Shown here: piece after piece, positions 40,501-48,245 of the stretch | Position numbering within the stretch: the stretch's first letter is position 1 | Layout of the letters: every line of letters starts with the position of its first letter | NCBI GenBank assembly: GCA_008360975.2 | Contig: CM039182.1 | Coordinates: 19,688,324 to 19,752,323, forward strand | Length of the DNA stretch: 64,000 nt | Direction of reading: 5' to 3' | From: Lichenostomus cassidix | Lineage: Eukaryota; Chordata; Aves; Passeriformes; Meliphagidae | Made by a program: the position numbers and the translations under genes | Notes under the pieces: generated by a model | Told to the model about the DNA's origin: nothing | Database searches by the model: none | Seen by the model: only the letters and a program-made list of their open reading frames with translations

Positions 40501-43500
40501 CATTTTATTTTGGTGTTCTTGATCCTGCACACCAATGTCCATACTTTTATCTGTTCAGATAACATTATTTTGTAATGTAGTCTGAAACATTAGAAGGGAA
40601 ATGCTCATGACGCTACTATTTCAGTAAAACTTTTGAGCCAATCTTTTAATTTGATATCTTTCAAAAAACAAACTACATCCTCCTATAAACTGTAGACCAA
40701 TCTTGTTATACAGAACAGGGCTTTGCTCAGGTAGAAAATGTTATATTACTGCTGTCATATGTATAAATAAGTATTAAGCTGTGAATGGCACCTCAGTTTT
40801 CGGGTGATTCTATGCAGTTGTCTTTAAAGCACACTGGTCTTTTCCTGGATGTTAACTACTGAAGGACACATCCAGACAACTTTCAACCTGACCATGGACT
40901 ATTAGCAAACAGATTTGTTACTTCTGTCAGGAATGTTTCTGCATGAAAAAGAGGTTTTTGAGTCAAATTTGGTCATTGCAAGGTTTTTCCCTTCTGTATT
41001 ATTAACAGCACCTCAATACTGATATATTTACATAGCAGTGTTGTGTTACAGTGTCTGTGTCAGCAAGTGGGACTTACTGGCAGCTGGACAGAACCCATAC
41101 AAATGGTCCACATCGAAGTTGGGTGTTGTTGCACACCAGAACAATCCATCTGACCTGCCAGCAGCTGTGCACTCAGCATACCCTTTACCACTCAGCAGGA
41201 AGGGGAAGACACATGGAGCTCCATTGGAATTTCCTAGCAGTGTAAACAGATCTGAAGAGGCAAAAGAGAAATTTTTATGTAGGTATGTGAATATATGTGC
41301 CTGTACTCGCCATAAGACTAGCTGGAGAAAGCATTACAAGTGTTACGCCAATGTAATTGAGGAACTGCTGCCACTAACAATGTCTTTCATGAAAGTTCTT
41401 GGTAGGTTTTGCAATTTACTGCTTGCTTCTGGGGTAAATCATCAGCTGTACCAACTGGAAATTTAGCAGTTTCATGCTGGAGCCAACTAAGGAAGAACTG
41501 TAGTGATTTTTATCTCATATATTTAAATATTTTCTAAAAATAGGGCTATCTTTTTATCATGTGGCTTAACTTCCTATCATTCATTAAAAGTAAACCACCA
41601 CTTTAATTGTTAAATGTTCTGGGAATTTTTGGCATCTGAAATCTCATAAAACAACTGAAGGTATCATGCATGGAATTACTTCCTTACATTTAATATTGAT
41701 ATATTGAACCTAGAGATTTTTCCCTGTCCTCTAATGATACTAATACAATCTCAGTAGTAATTAGTATGCACTTAAATAAAGTTCTTTGATTACAGAGTCA
41801 CAGAATCACAGAATGTTTCAGGTTGGAAGGGACCAGAGTGGCTCATCTGGTCCAACCTCCCTGCTCAAGCAGGGCCATCCCAGAGCACACAGCAGAGGAT
41901 TGTGTGCAGAGAGTACGTGAAAATCTCCAGGGAAGGAAACTCCACATCACTGGACAATCTGTTCCAGAGCTTGGTAAGAGAAGTTCTTCCTCATATTCAG
42001 GCAGAACTTCCTGTGCTTCAGTTTCTGCCCTTTGTATCATCGCTGGGCACCACTGAGAAGAGTGGTTTATGCTAATAGTTAAAAATAACCTACATCCACA
42101 TTTGCTTTAAAAGTAAAGAACAAAAAATGTGCACATTTTTTGCACATACTGCATTCTGTCTGAACCTAGGCAGCTGTATTTTTTCAGGATGGAGGGATAC
42201 AGCCTGAATACGTGAATAATCATTCTCTAGTCCACAATTACCTCAGGAGGAACAGCTGATACTAAGGGGAGTAGAAATCAAAAGACCTTATCTCTGACGG
42301 GAAACTAGTGGATTCAATAAACCATCAATATAAACCTTTAAACTTTACCTTCATGGCCTTGAGAACACAAATCATCCGTGGTTCCATAGATCTTCCATTT
42401 ATCCATTGTTTCTGATCCCATTTTCAGCACAATATTTTCTTTTCTTTTGCCAGCACTGAGAAATAAATCTTCCCCTTGGATTGCCAAGGCTGCATTTCTG
42501 CATTCCCATTTCTGGAATTCACTTTCCTTGTTGCATGGGTACAGAGAAATTTTAACTTGGTTTCTCTTGTGGGGCACTCCCAAGCATTGTGCAAATGCCA
42601 CACTCATTAGCTGATGATCAGAGACCCACCTGAATTTTTGTAAGTCATTGTTTTTCTTGCAAGTGGCTGTTGTGACTGCCTCAGGACTCTGAGCAATTAA
42701 ACAGGACTTAGTATCCTCATTGTATATTAAGAATGTTTCCTTATCTGTAAAACAAAACATTCAGAATAAGTGGTTATAGTGAGCACATGGTGTGTGGAGC
42801 TTGTGAGGAGAAAGATGTGCTGTTTGTTCTATGCTAATCTGACTCATGTCAGAAGGCTGCAAATATTTACAAGGGTCAAATAGTATTTTTAAGTTTTATT
42901 TCATTCTGGGAAGGAAAAGTAAGTATAGCTCAGTAAATACGTGTAAACACAACAGAGAGGAATAAGAACACATTATGGCAGCTTCAAAAATGTGATCATA
43001 ATAATGTAATTTCATTTTCTCCTGAAATGCACGTTTCATTCAAGATTTCAAAAAGAGATCTTTACTGAAAATTTGGAAGTTGGCCAACACTGTCATGCAT
43101 TATAGATTTATCTCCTGTTACATACATCTCCATGGGGTCACATCTGTGCTTAATGCAGTTAGTGAGTGAGCCTTCTGTGACTCTTACTCCTTCTGGAATT
43201 GACATGTTCTGTTATGGTTTGGGGCTTTTTTTGGAATTAAAAAACCACATAACAGTGACCTGTTATCTTGCCTTGATCCAGTATCCTTTCATTAGTATGT
43301 TTATCTTAAGAAGTCAACATGATTCGCACAATAAATCACAAGCATCTCAAAGAACCAACACTGAGGAGCATATAGATACTATAGGTGTGAGCCTGCATGC
43401 CTGTGCATTGTGAATGCTGCACAAGGTAATTAACCCTCCCAAAGGGTTACAGGCAGCCTAATGAAGAAATCCATGGAGATAAGCAGGCCATGCTGGGAAG

Positions 43501-45032
43501 GGCTGTCCAGAATGCAGCTGTGCTGTGATACACAAAGCAAGTCCATCCAGTCACACAGCTGCATGTTCTTCAAAATGTCAGGTAGCATATAGGTCTCACT
43601 GGATTTGGGTCATGAGGGATTGAAATTTGAACTACAGGGAATATTCTAGGACCTACAGAACAGGAGGGCAAGGGTTTGCCCTTCAGTTCTCTGTGCCTCA
43701 AATTCCCACCTGGAAACAGAGATGCAGCATCACTGCCATAGCCATCTGAGAGAATAATGCATAAGGGAGAGTGAGATATCACTCCAAACACTAAATTAAA
43801 TTCCTAGAACAAGTGTTGTATGTTAGGACAAGCCTGTTGAGTAGTGAACAGAGGAGAAAGTGGGAAATTCTGGAAGGCTATGACAGAAAAAATAGTTCTT
43901 GACTGCTTCCAGAAAATCCCTGTATTGCTTTGGCCAGCTCAGTAATATGGAATTTTCACTTCTGCAAATCTGAATTTGAAACTGAGGCTTAGTTTCTTTT
44001 TTCCTTGTCCATTAGGTAAAAAGTTTTAAATATTATTAAATCTTTTATTTATTACTGTTCAGTAAGTGAGTGCTTACTGTACTCCCATAAGTTTTTGCAA
44101 TTGTCCCTTGTAGAATTTTTGGGTCTAATAATAGGAGTTCATGCCAGAAACTGTGACGTTCTTGCTTTTGGGCTGGGTTCCCAGCTCACAGGGTAGGTGG
44201 GAGACCCCCTTGTTGCACAGGGTAGTGCTGTCATGGCTCTCACATAGCTGACATGTGATATGCATCCCATACCATAAATCCAATCAACAGAAGGATAAAG
44301 GAAACATGTCTTTGAACTTGAATATTATCATCACCCTTACATCAAAAGGGAGTTGTGATCTGTCTTTGGTCAACTTCAGAGCCTTAACTATGCCTCTCAT
44401 CCTTACTGCTGCAGTGGTTATTCCACAGCTGTTCATGACTCTCATAAATTTCTAATTTTTTTCATTGGCATCTACTCAGCCACAGTGTTGCATCTTACAT
44501 CAATCCACAAATTCTATCTCATCCCTCACAATCTCATGCTAAGGCTAGGAGAGACACATACAACATCCTATTTATTTCCTTCATCCTTTTTATTTTTTTG
44601 TAAGTCGGTCACATATATAAACAAGGACTATGGAGCATACTGGGAATTCCATCTACAGGAGCAAATATAGCCAATATATAAGTTGTACCCAAAAGCTGAT
44701 CTTTGTCCAATTATGTGACTATGTCCTGACTTCTGATTCCCAGCTTTACCCCATTTTGGATATTCCCCTGCCTTTAAAATTCAATCAACATCTCTGTATC
44801 TGTCTTTTGGAAACTTCTGTGGACTACTCCCATTAGGACAAATATGAACTGCAGAGTAGTAAGGCTGTGTGAAAACCGTAAAGATCCTGAGAGACCAGCA
44901 AGACAACAAAGATGCCCACTTTCACATCCACTTTTGCAGGGGATAGGAAAAAATAGACTCACCGAGTGTCTGAAAAGCAGTATGAGCAAATGAGAGGAAA
45001 ACTAAAATTGTAGAAAAGGTCAAGTGTTGCAT
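12945..45032 (-). CDS. MRC1: Macrophage mannose receptor 1-like, complete 30-exon gene (paralogue A)
   Basis: Type I membrane C-type lectin receptor of the mannose receptor family, expected to bind and take up glycans at the surface of macrophages and endothelium. Thirty exons were placed by AG/GT junctions, phase and similarity to human MRC1; all junctions keep frame and the joined CDS is 4314 nt (1437 residues plus TAG at 12945-12947). Order: signal peptide (1-23), cysteine-rich domain (24-155), FN2 (about 160-210), CTLD1-8 (about 214-1357), stalk, membrane helix (about 1381-1405), 32-residue tail. Exon count and length match human MRC1 (30 exons, 1456 residues). Introns run from 103 nt (intron 16) to 2218 nt (intron 1); apart from the CR1 pieces listed separately I see nothing else in them. 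Odd points: CTLD4 sugar ligands lost, tail without endocytic motif. A second paralogue lies 2.6 kb upstream in the same orientation. MRC1-like identity is certain; which avian paralogue it corresponds to is not. Confidence 0.95.
14677..16872 (-). CDS. MRC1: Paralogue A exons 26-28: CTLD8
   Basis: Exons 16720-16872, 15106-15222 and 14677-14844 encode residues 1214-1359. Exon 26 starts with a linker ([17 protein letters not shown], nearly the human linker) and then [12 protein letters not shown]. Exon 27 has [11 protein letters not shown] and FWMGL. Exon 28 has [36 protein letters not shown] and GYICKK. The EPSNN loop is close to an EPN site, but WND is replaced by WKA, so binding is unlikely. 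Confidence 0.93.
18424..19938 (-). CDS. MRC1: Paralogue A exons 24-25: CTLD7
   Basis: CTLD7 uses only two exons, 19706-19938 and 18424-18589 (residues 1081-1213). Exon 24 reads [35 protein letters not shown] and [11 protein letters not shown]. Exon 25 reads [35 protein letters not shown] and FSVCK. EPK and WKT replace EPN and WND, so no mannose site. The open frame continues past the exon 24 donor into the intron, but the GTAAG donor at 19705-19704 and match to exon 25 set the boundary. Confidence 0.93.
20639..23342 (-). CDS. MRC1: Paralogue A exons 21-23: CTLD6
   Basis: Exons 23237-23342, 22255-22451 and 20639-20741 encode residues 946-1080. Seen: [50 protein letters not shown], a long loop with no [20 protein letters not shown] and GYICQK. 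WND is present but without EPN a sugar site is not formed; human CTLD6 is also non-binding. Exon 23 ends in phase 1 (AGTG|GTGAG). Confidence 0.93.
24864..27660 (-). CDS. MRC1: Paralogue A exons 16-20: linker and CTLD5 with intact sugar site
   Basis: Exon 16 (27622-27660, 39 nt) is a Pro-rich linker (KPEPLGP). Exons 17-20 (27355-27518, 26244-26311, 25723-25823, 24864-25006) encode CTLD5 and the first strand of CTLD6, residues 787-945. Landmarks: [57 protein letters not shown]. Glu880 and Asn882 (EPN), Glu888, Asn901 and Asp902 (WND) supply a full principal calcium/mannose ligand set, so this is the only CTLD of the protein expected to bind mannose-type sugars. Exon 20 also carries [10 protein letters not shown], the start of CTLD6. 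Confidence 0.94.
28290..28383 (+). mobile_element. CR1 LINE 3'-end fragment in paralogue A intron 15
   Basis: GCAACCTGGTCAAACATTGG, then GGAACTTTAAGGTCCCTTCC and AACTCAAACTGTTCTGTGAT match the sense CR1 3' end. Antisense to the host gene. Confidence 0.85.
29785..31305 (-). CDS. MRC1: Paralogue A exons 13-15: CTLD4 with degenerate sugar site
   Basis: Exons 31178-31305, 30500-30587 and 29785-29920 encode residues 657-773. The fold is clear: [50 protein letters not shown]. In mammals CTLD4 is the main mannose/fucose/GlcNAc site, using Glu and Asn of EPN, a nearby Glu, and Asn-Asp of WND. Here the loop reads [14 protein letters not shown] (EPN gone, about three residues shorter) and the second motif reads TWIKEHC (WND gone). 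No calcium ligand of the principal site remains. Cys714 in [10 protein letters not shown] is extra to the usual pattern. Splice sites and frame are intact, so this is divergence of the site, not pseudogenisation. Confidence 0.92.
31604..33313 (-). CDS. MRC1: Paralogue A exons 10-12: CTLD3 and start of CTLD4
   Basis: Exons 33198-33313, 32743-32891 and 31604-31803 encode residues 502-656. CTLD3 runs [67 protein letters not shown]; no EPN/WND, as in mammals. Exon 12 then holds the inter-domain linker and the first strand of CTLD4 ([15 protein letters not shown], with an NST glycosylation sequon); sharing one exon between two CTLDs is also how human MRC1 is built. A CR1 fragment lies in the intron between exons 11 and 12 in the same orientation as the gene. 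Confidence 0.92.
32185..32605 (-). mobile_element. CR1 LINE fragment in paralogue A intron 11
   Basis: A minus-strand frame reads through [20 protein letters not shown] and VESPSLEVF, the end of CR1 ORF2, preceded by recognisable LEKRRLRG...[13 protein letters not shown] CR1 sequence (32270-32545). Same orientation as the host gene. The terminal octamer is not clear. Confidence 0.9.
34432..35864 (-). CDS. MRC1: Paralogue A exons 7-9: CTLD2
   Basis: Three exons, 35691-35864, 34970-35127 and 34432-34542, encode residues 354-501. Landmarks: [12 protein letters not shown] opens the fold, [34 protein letters not shown], a GEPTHE loop ending in QEDCVIM, then DGYWADSTC and LGYIC. The domain matches human CTLD2 closely, including the loop DGTPVT. 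EPT replaces a strict EPN and WAD replaces WND, so calcium-dependent mannose binding is not expected, in line with CTLD2 of mammals. Confidence 0.93.
36769..39229 (-). CDS. MRC1: Paralogue A exons 4-6: CTLD1
   Basis: CTLD1 is split over exons 39071-39229, 38150-38263 and 36769-36915 (residues 214-353). Seen in order: [28 protein letters not shown], cut here by the domain loop, then the WIGLN core with SGWQWSGG, then LCAVLN, KWENQPC and LGYICKK. The pattern of two buried Trp/Gly motifs and the C-terminal GYIC is the C-type lectin fold. As in mammalian MRC1, this domain has no EPN or QPD tripeptide, so it is a structural or protein-binding module, not a sugar site. Confidence 0.93.
39645..39990 (+). 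mobile_element. CR1 LINE fragment in paralogue A intron 3
   Basis: Plus-strand sequence resembles an internal part of CR1 ORF2: CCAGCTGTGCCCAGGTGGCC, AAGAGGCCAATGGCATCCTG, GCCTGGATCAGCAATAGTGT and, further on, GAGGCCACATCTCAAATACT. It is truncated at both ends and antisense to the gene. Confidence 0.85.
41078..41251 (-). CDS. MRC1: Paralogue A exon 3: fibronectin type II domain
   Basis: A 174-nt exon encodes residues 156-213 with the FN2 signature: APCVFPF, a second Cys in [13 protein letters not shown], and a last Cys in GFCP. FN2 modules of mannose receptors bind denatured collagen. All four conserved cysteines and the aromatic cluster are present. In the human protein the FW of this motif is LW, so Phe here is a conservative change. 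Phase 1 at both ends. The overlapping plus-strand open frame across this exon is only its antisense shadow. Confidence 0.95.
41795..42062 (-). mobile_element. CR1 LINE 3' fragment in paralogue A intron 2
   Basis: Plus strand begins GAGTCACAGAATCACAGAAT, then GGTTGGAAGGGACC and CTCAAGCAGGGCCATCCCAG, the antisense of a CR1 3' region. Same orientation as the host gene. Confidence 0.88.
42349..42744 (-). CDS. MRC1: Paralogue A exon 2: ricin-type cysteine-rich (R-type lectin) domain
   Basis: A single 396-nt exon encodes residues 24-155, the N-terminal beta-trefoil domain. In mammalian MRC1 this domain binds sulfated GalNAc or galactose on hormones and lymphoid glycans. Visible landmarks are FLIYNED near the start, KFRWVS, MSVAF, CLGVP, EFQKWEC and [12 protein letters not shown] at the end, all shared with human MRC1. 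The Trp in QKWEC, which lies in the sulfate-sugar pocket of the mouse protein, is kept, so this site may still work. Acceptor at 42745-42746, donor at 42347-42348, phase 1 on both sides. Confidence 0.95.
44963..45032 (-). CDS. MRC1: Paralogue A exon 1: start codon and signal peptide
   Basis: ATG at 45032-45030 opens a 23-codon exon with a hydrophobic core ([15 protein letters not shown]), a typical secretory signal peptide. It ends in a GT donor (G|GTGAGT) at 44962-44961 in phase 1. The leftover G joins AT of exon 2 to make Asp, so frame continues into the cysteine-rich domain. I chose this start because it is the only Met ahead of the hydrophobic core and exon 1 of mannose receptor genes ends just after the signal peptide. 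The first intron is 2218 nt. Confidence 0.88.
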
Positions 45033-45250
45033 TCTGTCTTCTTATTCACAGAGAGATGAGATGAAATTAATTGCTGCAGTAGAGGTCCTTAAAGAATCAG
45101 TTGGCGCTGGCTCCTTCTCAGTTTAGGAGATTTTTAGTTGAGAGAGAAAACTCTGGGCTCTAAATAAGGAAATATCCTGTCACATGTGGCATTTTGAAAT
45201 CTATAAATAATTACAAAATTCAAACTTTGCATCTGAAAGTGAAGTTTCCA
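45033..45250 (-). promoter_or_regulatory. Putative promoter region of paralogue A
   Basis: This is the DNA immediately upstream of the paralogue A start codon. It is AT-rich without a CpG island. On the minus strand an AT-rich CCTTATTTA element lies at 161-169 past 45000, about 130 nt before the ATG, at a distance that would suit a weak TATA-like box with a short 5' leader; a CACATG/CATGTG E-box-like site lies just upstream of it. I do not see a clear PU.1 (GAGGAA) site, which is known for mammalian MRC1 promoters. Placement is inferred only from position. Confidence 0.25.
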
Positions 45251-46136
45251 TCCATGCAAACTCAAGTGGCAAAGTTTGAACAGTTCGAGGTCATTCCACT
45301 GAATTATTTTTAACTTTCTTGATTCTGTGCTGGAATTGTAACATTCTGACTCTCAAAGACAAAAAAGCAGGGAGTGCACTTTAAATGGATGTACCTTAGA
45401 TGTCATTCATATATACCCAGGAAACACAGAGAAAAATATATGCAAATTTCTTAGCCAGGTAGGTTGTCACTGCTGCAAAAGATATATTGATTTAATTTAC
45501 TGCAGGAAGCAGTGTTGACTATTTCAGTGTGAAAAATTAATCCACGCAGGACAATTTAATTTTGCTCAATGACTTGACAAACTGGGTACTATGTATACCT
45601 GCCTTTTATCTTTCCCATGTATCAACTAGTAGAACTATGCTGTTATTTCATGTGAATTTATCTTAGAAGAACCAATACAAATTAGCCAAATCTTCACAAA
45701 TCTTTCTGTTACCAATGATTTTGCAAATAAACTGCCTTTCAAAATTATTTAATCAATGAAGTACAAACGAATTTAATACTTTATTCTTTTTTTGTAGCAA
45801 GTGTAAATGAGACAGGAAAGAGGAATATTTTCAAATTTTACAGGTCATCTGCAGTCATTTATTAAGTGGAAATGAACTACAGCTATGATATACAATCCCT
45901 TAGTTATTTTGAAGAAAAGAGAGGAAAGAAATTCAGCTGAAATTGCCCTTCAAATTTTCTCTCATTTTTCTTGGCTTTATTATGAAGACAAATCTCTCAG
46001 TATTTTCTGCAAGAGCAAAGCATCACTTAATATGATAGAAGAAACTCCTTCACACAGTACAGAGTCTTTGGAGCTATGTTATTAATATCAAATATAAAAT
46101 TTTTAAATAATGATATTATTTTTGGATTTTTAAAAT

Positions 46137-46167
46137 ATTTTTATTATTTTTATTATTTTTATTATTT
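46137..46167. repeat. AT-rich short tandem repeat
   Basis: About three copies of the 9-mer TTTTTATTA in the intergenic spacer. Confidence 0.8.
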
Positions 46168-46902
46168 CATTTACTTTACCTTTACATTAGCCATCAAACA
46201 GCACTGAATCTAGTTCAGTATTTACAAAAAAAAGACAAATATGTGTATTTATTGTAACTTACATGAAGAGAAAAAAAAAGTTGTAAGATCAAGAGGACTA
46301 TCATTAAAAGCAGTTTGAGTACAAAATGCCCTTTATTCCTTATCCTCTGCAATCTGTTTTATTCAACTGCCATACCTACAAATTGTCAATCCAGTGTCAT
46401 GTGACGTCTCCTCTGCAGTTCTTACGCACTTTCTAAAGGTTTGTTATTCCCAGAGATCCTTGAGATCTTTTTTTCTTTTATTTTTCTAGTATGTCATAGA
46501 CAAGAGAGAATTCATGGAAAATTGAAACTGCAGAGTAAACTTCTAAAACATTTCCCTGGGAAGGCTCTGTTTTGTGCTCCACTGTTTTACTGGCCTGTAG
46601 CATGGACATGGTGGCTAATTATTAGTCCTTTTATCAGAAAGGTGGAGGATAGTAAGTAAAGATACCCTAAAATGAGTGGCCAAGTGAAATAAAACCAGGA
46701 ATGAATTCTTCCAAATTTATTTGGCAATTACTTTATTTTGTAGTTGATTTATGGCTTTTTTTAGTCATATGCCTTGTTCACATTTCTATGTTTCCTCCTG
46801 TCAGCTTCTCTTTTAAGGGAGAAGATTCGTTAGATAACAAACCACATAGCATCTCGACACGCTAATTAAATACTGAAGTATCATTATGTAATATATAGAT
46901 TG

Positions 46903-47129
46903 TTTATTGATACAGTCTCGTGTTCATAACTGATAAAAAGCATTCAAAGTCATAGAATAAGAGTGTATGCAAATATTTATTTGTTTTGCAAAGTCCAAGT
47001 TGAAGCCATGAACGAAGGACAAGTATTTGCATTTCACTTACAATACTATCACAAGGAGGATATTTGTGTCAATGGTGTAACACAAGGGCAGCAATGGGGA
47101 CAAACAATTCATGTAAATCTCTGTTTATT
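46903..47129 (-). terminator. Candidate polyadenylation signals of paralogue B
   Basis: Minus-strand AATAAA hexamers lie at 47124-47129, 46976-46981 and 46903-46908, which would give a 3' untranslated region of roughly 0.5 to 0.7 kb after the stop at 47604-47606. Which one is used cannot be told from sequence alone. Confidence 0.35.
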
Positions 47130-47603
47130 CCAAACACCACTTGAGCAACAGTGTGCATGCTTCAGTACAGTATGGTGAGATACTCTCCAAGTACAGGCAT
47201 TAGGGCTGAGGCCTCTGCAAAGAGTGCTCAGGGTTAGTCTTGACTCTGTATGTGATGCTGTCACAAATCCTCAGTATGTGACCCACATCCTTCTAATCTG
47301 AATTCCTACTAATTCTGTTATTTTTCATGCTTGCCTAATTGGCAGTTAGGCATTCTTAGCAATTAGGCAAGCAATTAGCATGCTTGTCTAATTAGCCTAA
47401 TTTTGTACAGTACTTAATAAATAAATACCTGAGAGTATTCATTGAAGAGCATACAGCAATTGTTCTTAATGTTTACCAAAGGAATAACTGCCAACTTTAG
47501 CTCATGGTAAAAGTTACATACACTTAATAGAGACTGAGGTTGCCTTTAGTTCAGCTATATTTTTTTTTTTATCTTGGTCATTTAGTTTGGCTGTGTTATG
47601 CCA

Positions 47604-48245
47604 TCAGACAACACTGTGTTCACTTTTTTCTTTGTCGTTGGTGGCATCACTTCCATCGTCCCCTGCAGTTAGGGCATGGCTGTATTCCAGCTGTCTGCTG
47701 CCACGCCTCGCCTCTCTTACAGTTCCACTTCGAGTTTTGATCTTGAATGAAAAATAAACCATGAATCCCAGCCCTAATAAAATGATGAGGACCAGAGTAA
47801 GTAATATCCACATATTCAGGTGACCGCTGGCTTTGTCCTTTTTGGCGTCTGTAAATAAATACAAAGTAAATAGAAATGAATGAACTGTAGCCACAAATAA
47901 AAGAATATTGAGAACTATAATTTTTCCCTTAATTTCCAGGGGGAAAATCTATCATAATGTCTCTGTGTCAGTCCTCCTCATAGATCTTACCATGCAAAAG
48001 GAGGATCAAAGAGGGAGTGATCAATTTACCAAAGCATTTGGTTATCTTGGGGTTCCCTAAGTGTCTTACAGGTATTGCTAAATTAAGCAAGGGAAGAGTT
48101 CAATGGCAACTAGGTAAATAAGGTCTTATTAAATATATATATATACATGAAATAAATAGTATTAAATTCAAGCACGTATCTTTGGGAACTATTTGGAAGG
48201 AAAAGAAAGTCCTACCTTTCCCATTTGCAGCTGCTTTAAGAATAG
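47604..48245 (-). CDS. MRC1: Paralogue B exons 29-30: stalk, transmembrane helix and tail
   Basis: Exon 29 (48216-48245) is a 30-nt stalk exon (ILKAAANGK). Exon 30 (47604-47848) has a membrane helix (MWILLTLVLIILLGLGF), then a basic segment (KIKTR and REARRG) and a tail ending KSEHSVV followed by TGA at 47604-47606. The C-terminal EHSVV matches the EHSVI end of human MRC1, but the aromatic FENTLY endocytosis signal is absent; the one tail tyrosine is in QLEYSHAL, which is not a standard YxxPhi. The last three residues SVV would fit a class I PDZ ligand. Confidence 0.92.

Larger units (their letters stand above)
45251..47603. other. Intergenic spacer between the two MRC1-like genes
   Basis: About 2.4 kb of AT-rich DNA between the promoter region of paralogue A and the stop codon of paralogue B. 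I see no exon or mobile element in it. It contains a short AT repeat (46137-46167), and its right part must include the 3' untranslated region of paralogue B. Confidence 0.6.

Noticed and set aside
41038..41466. 142-codon plus-strand frame
   Set aside because: It is the antisense of paralogue A exon 3 (FN2 domain) plus intron; the minus-strand reading matches MRC1.
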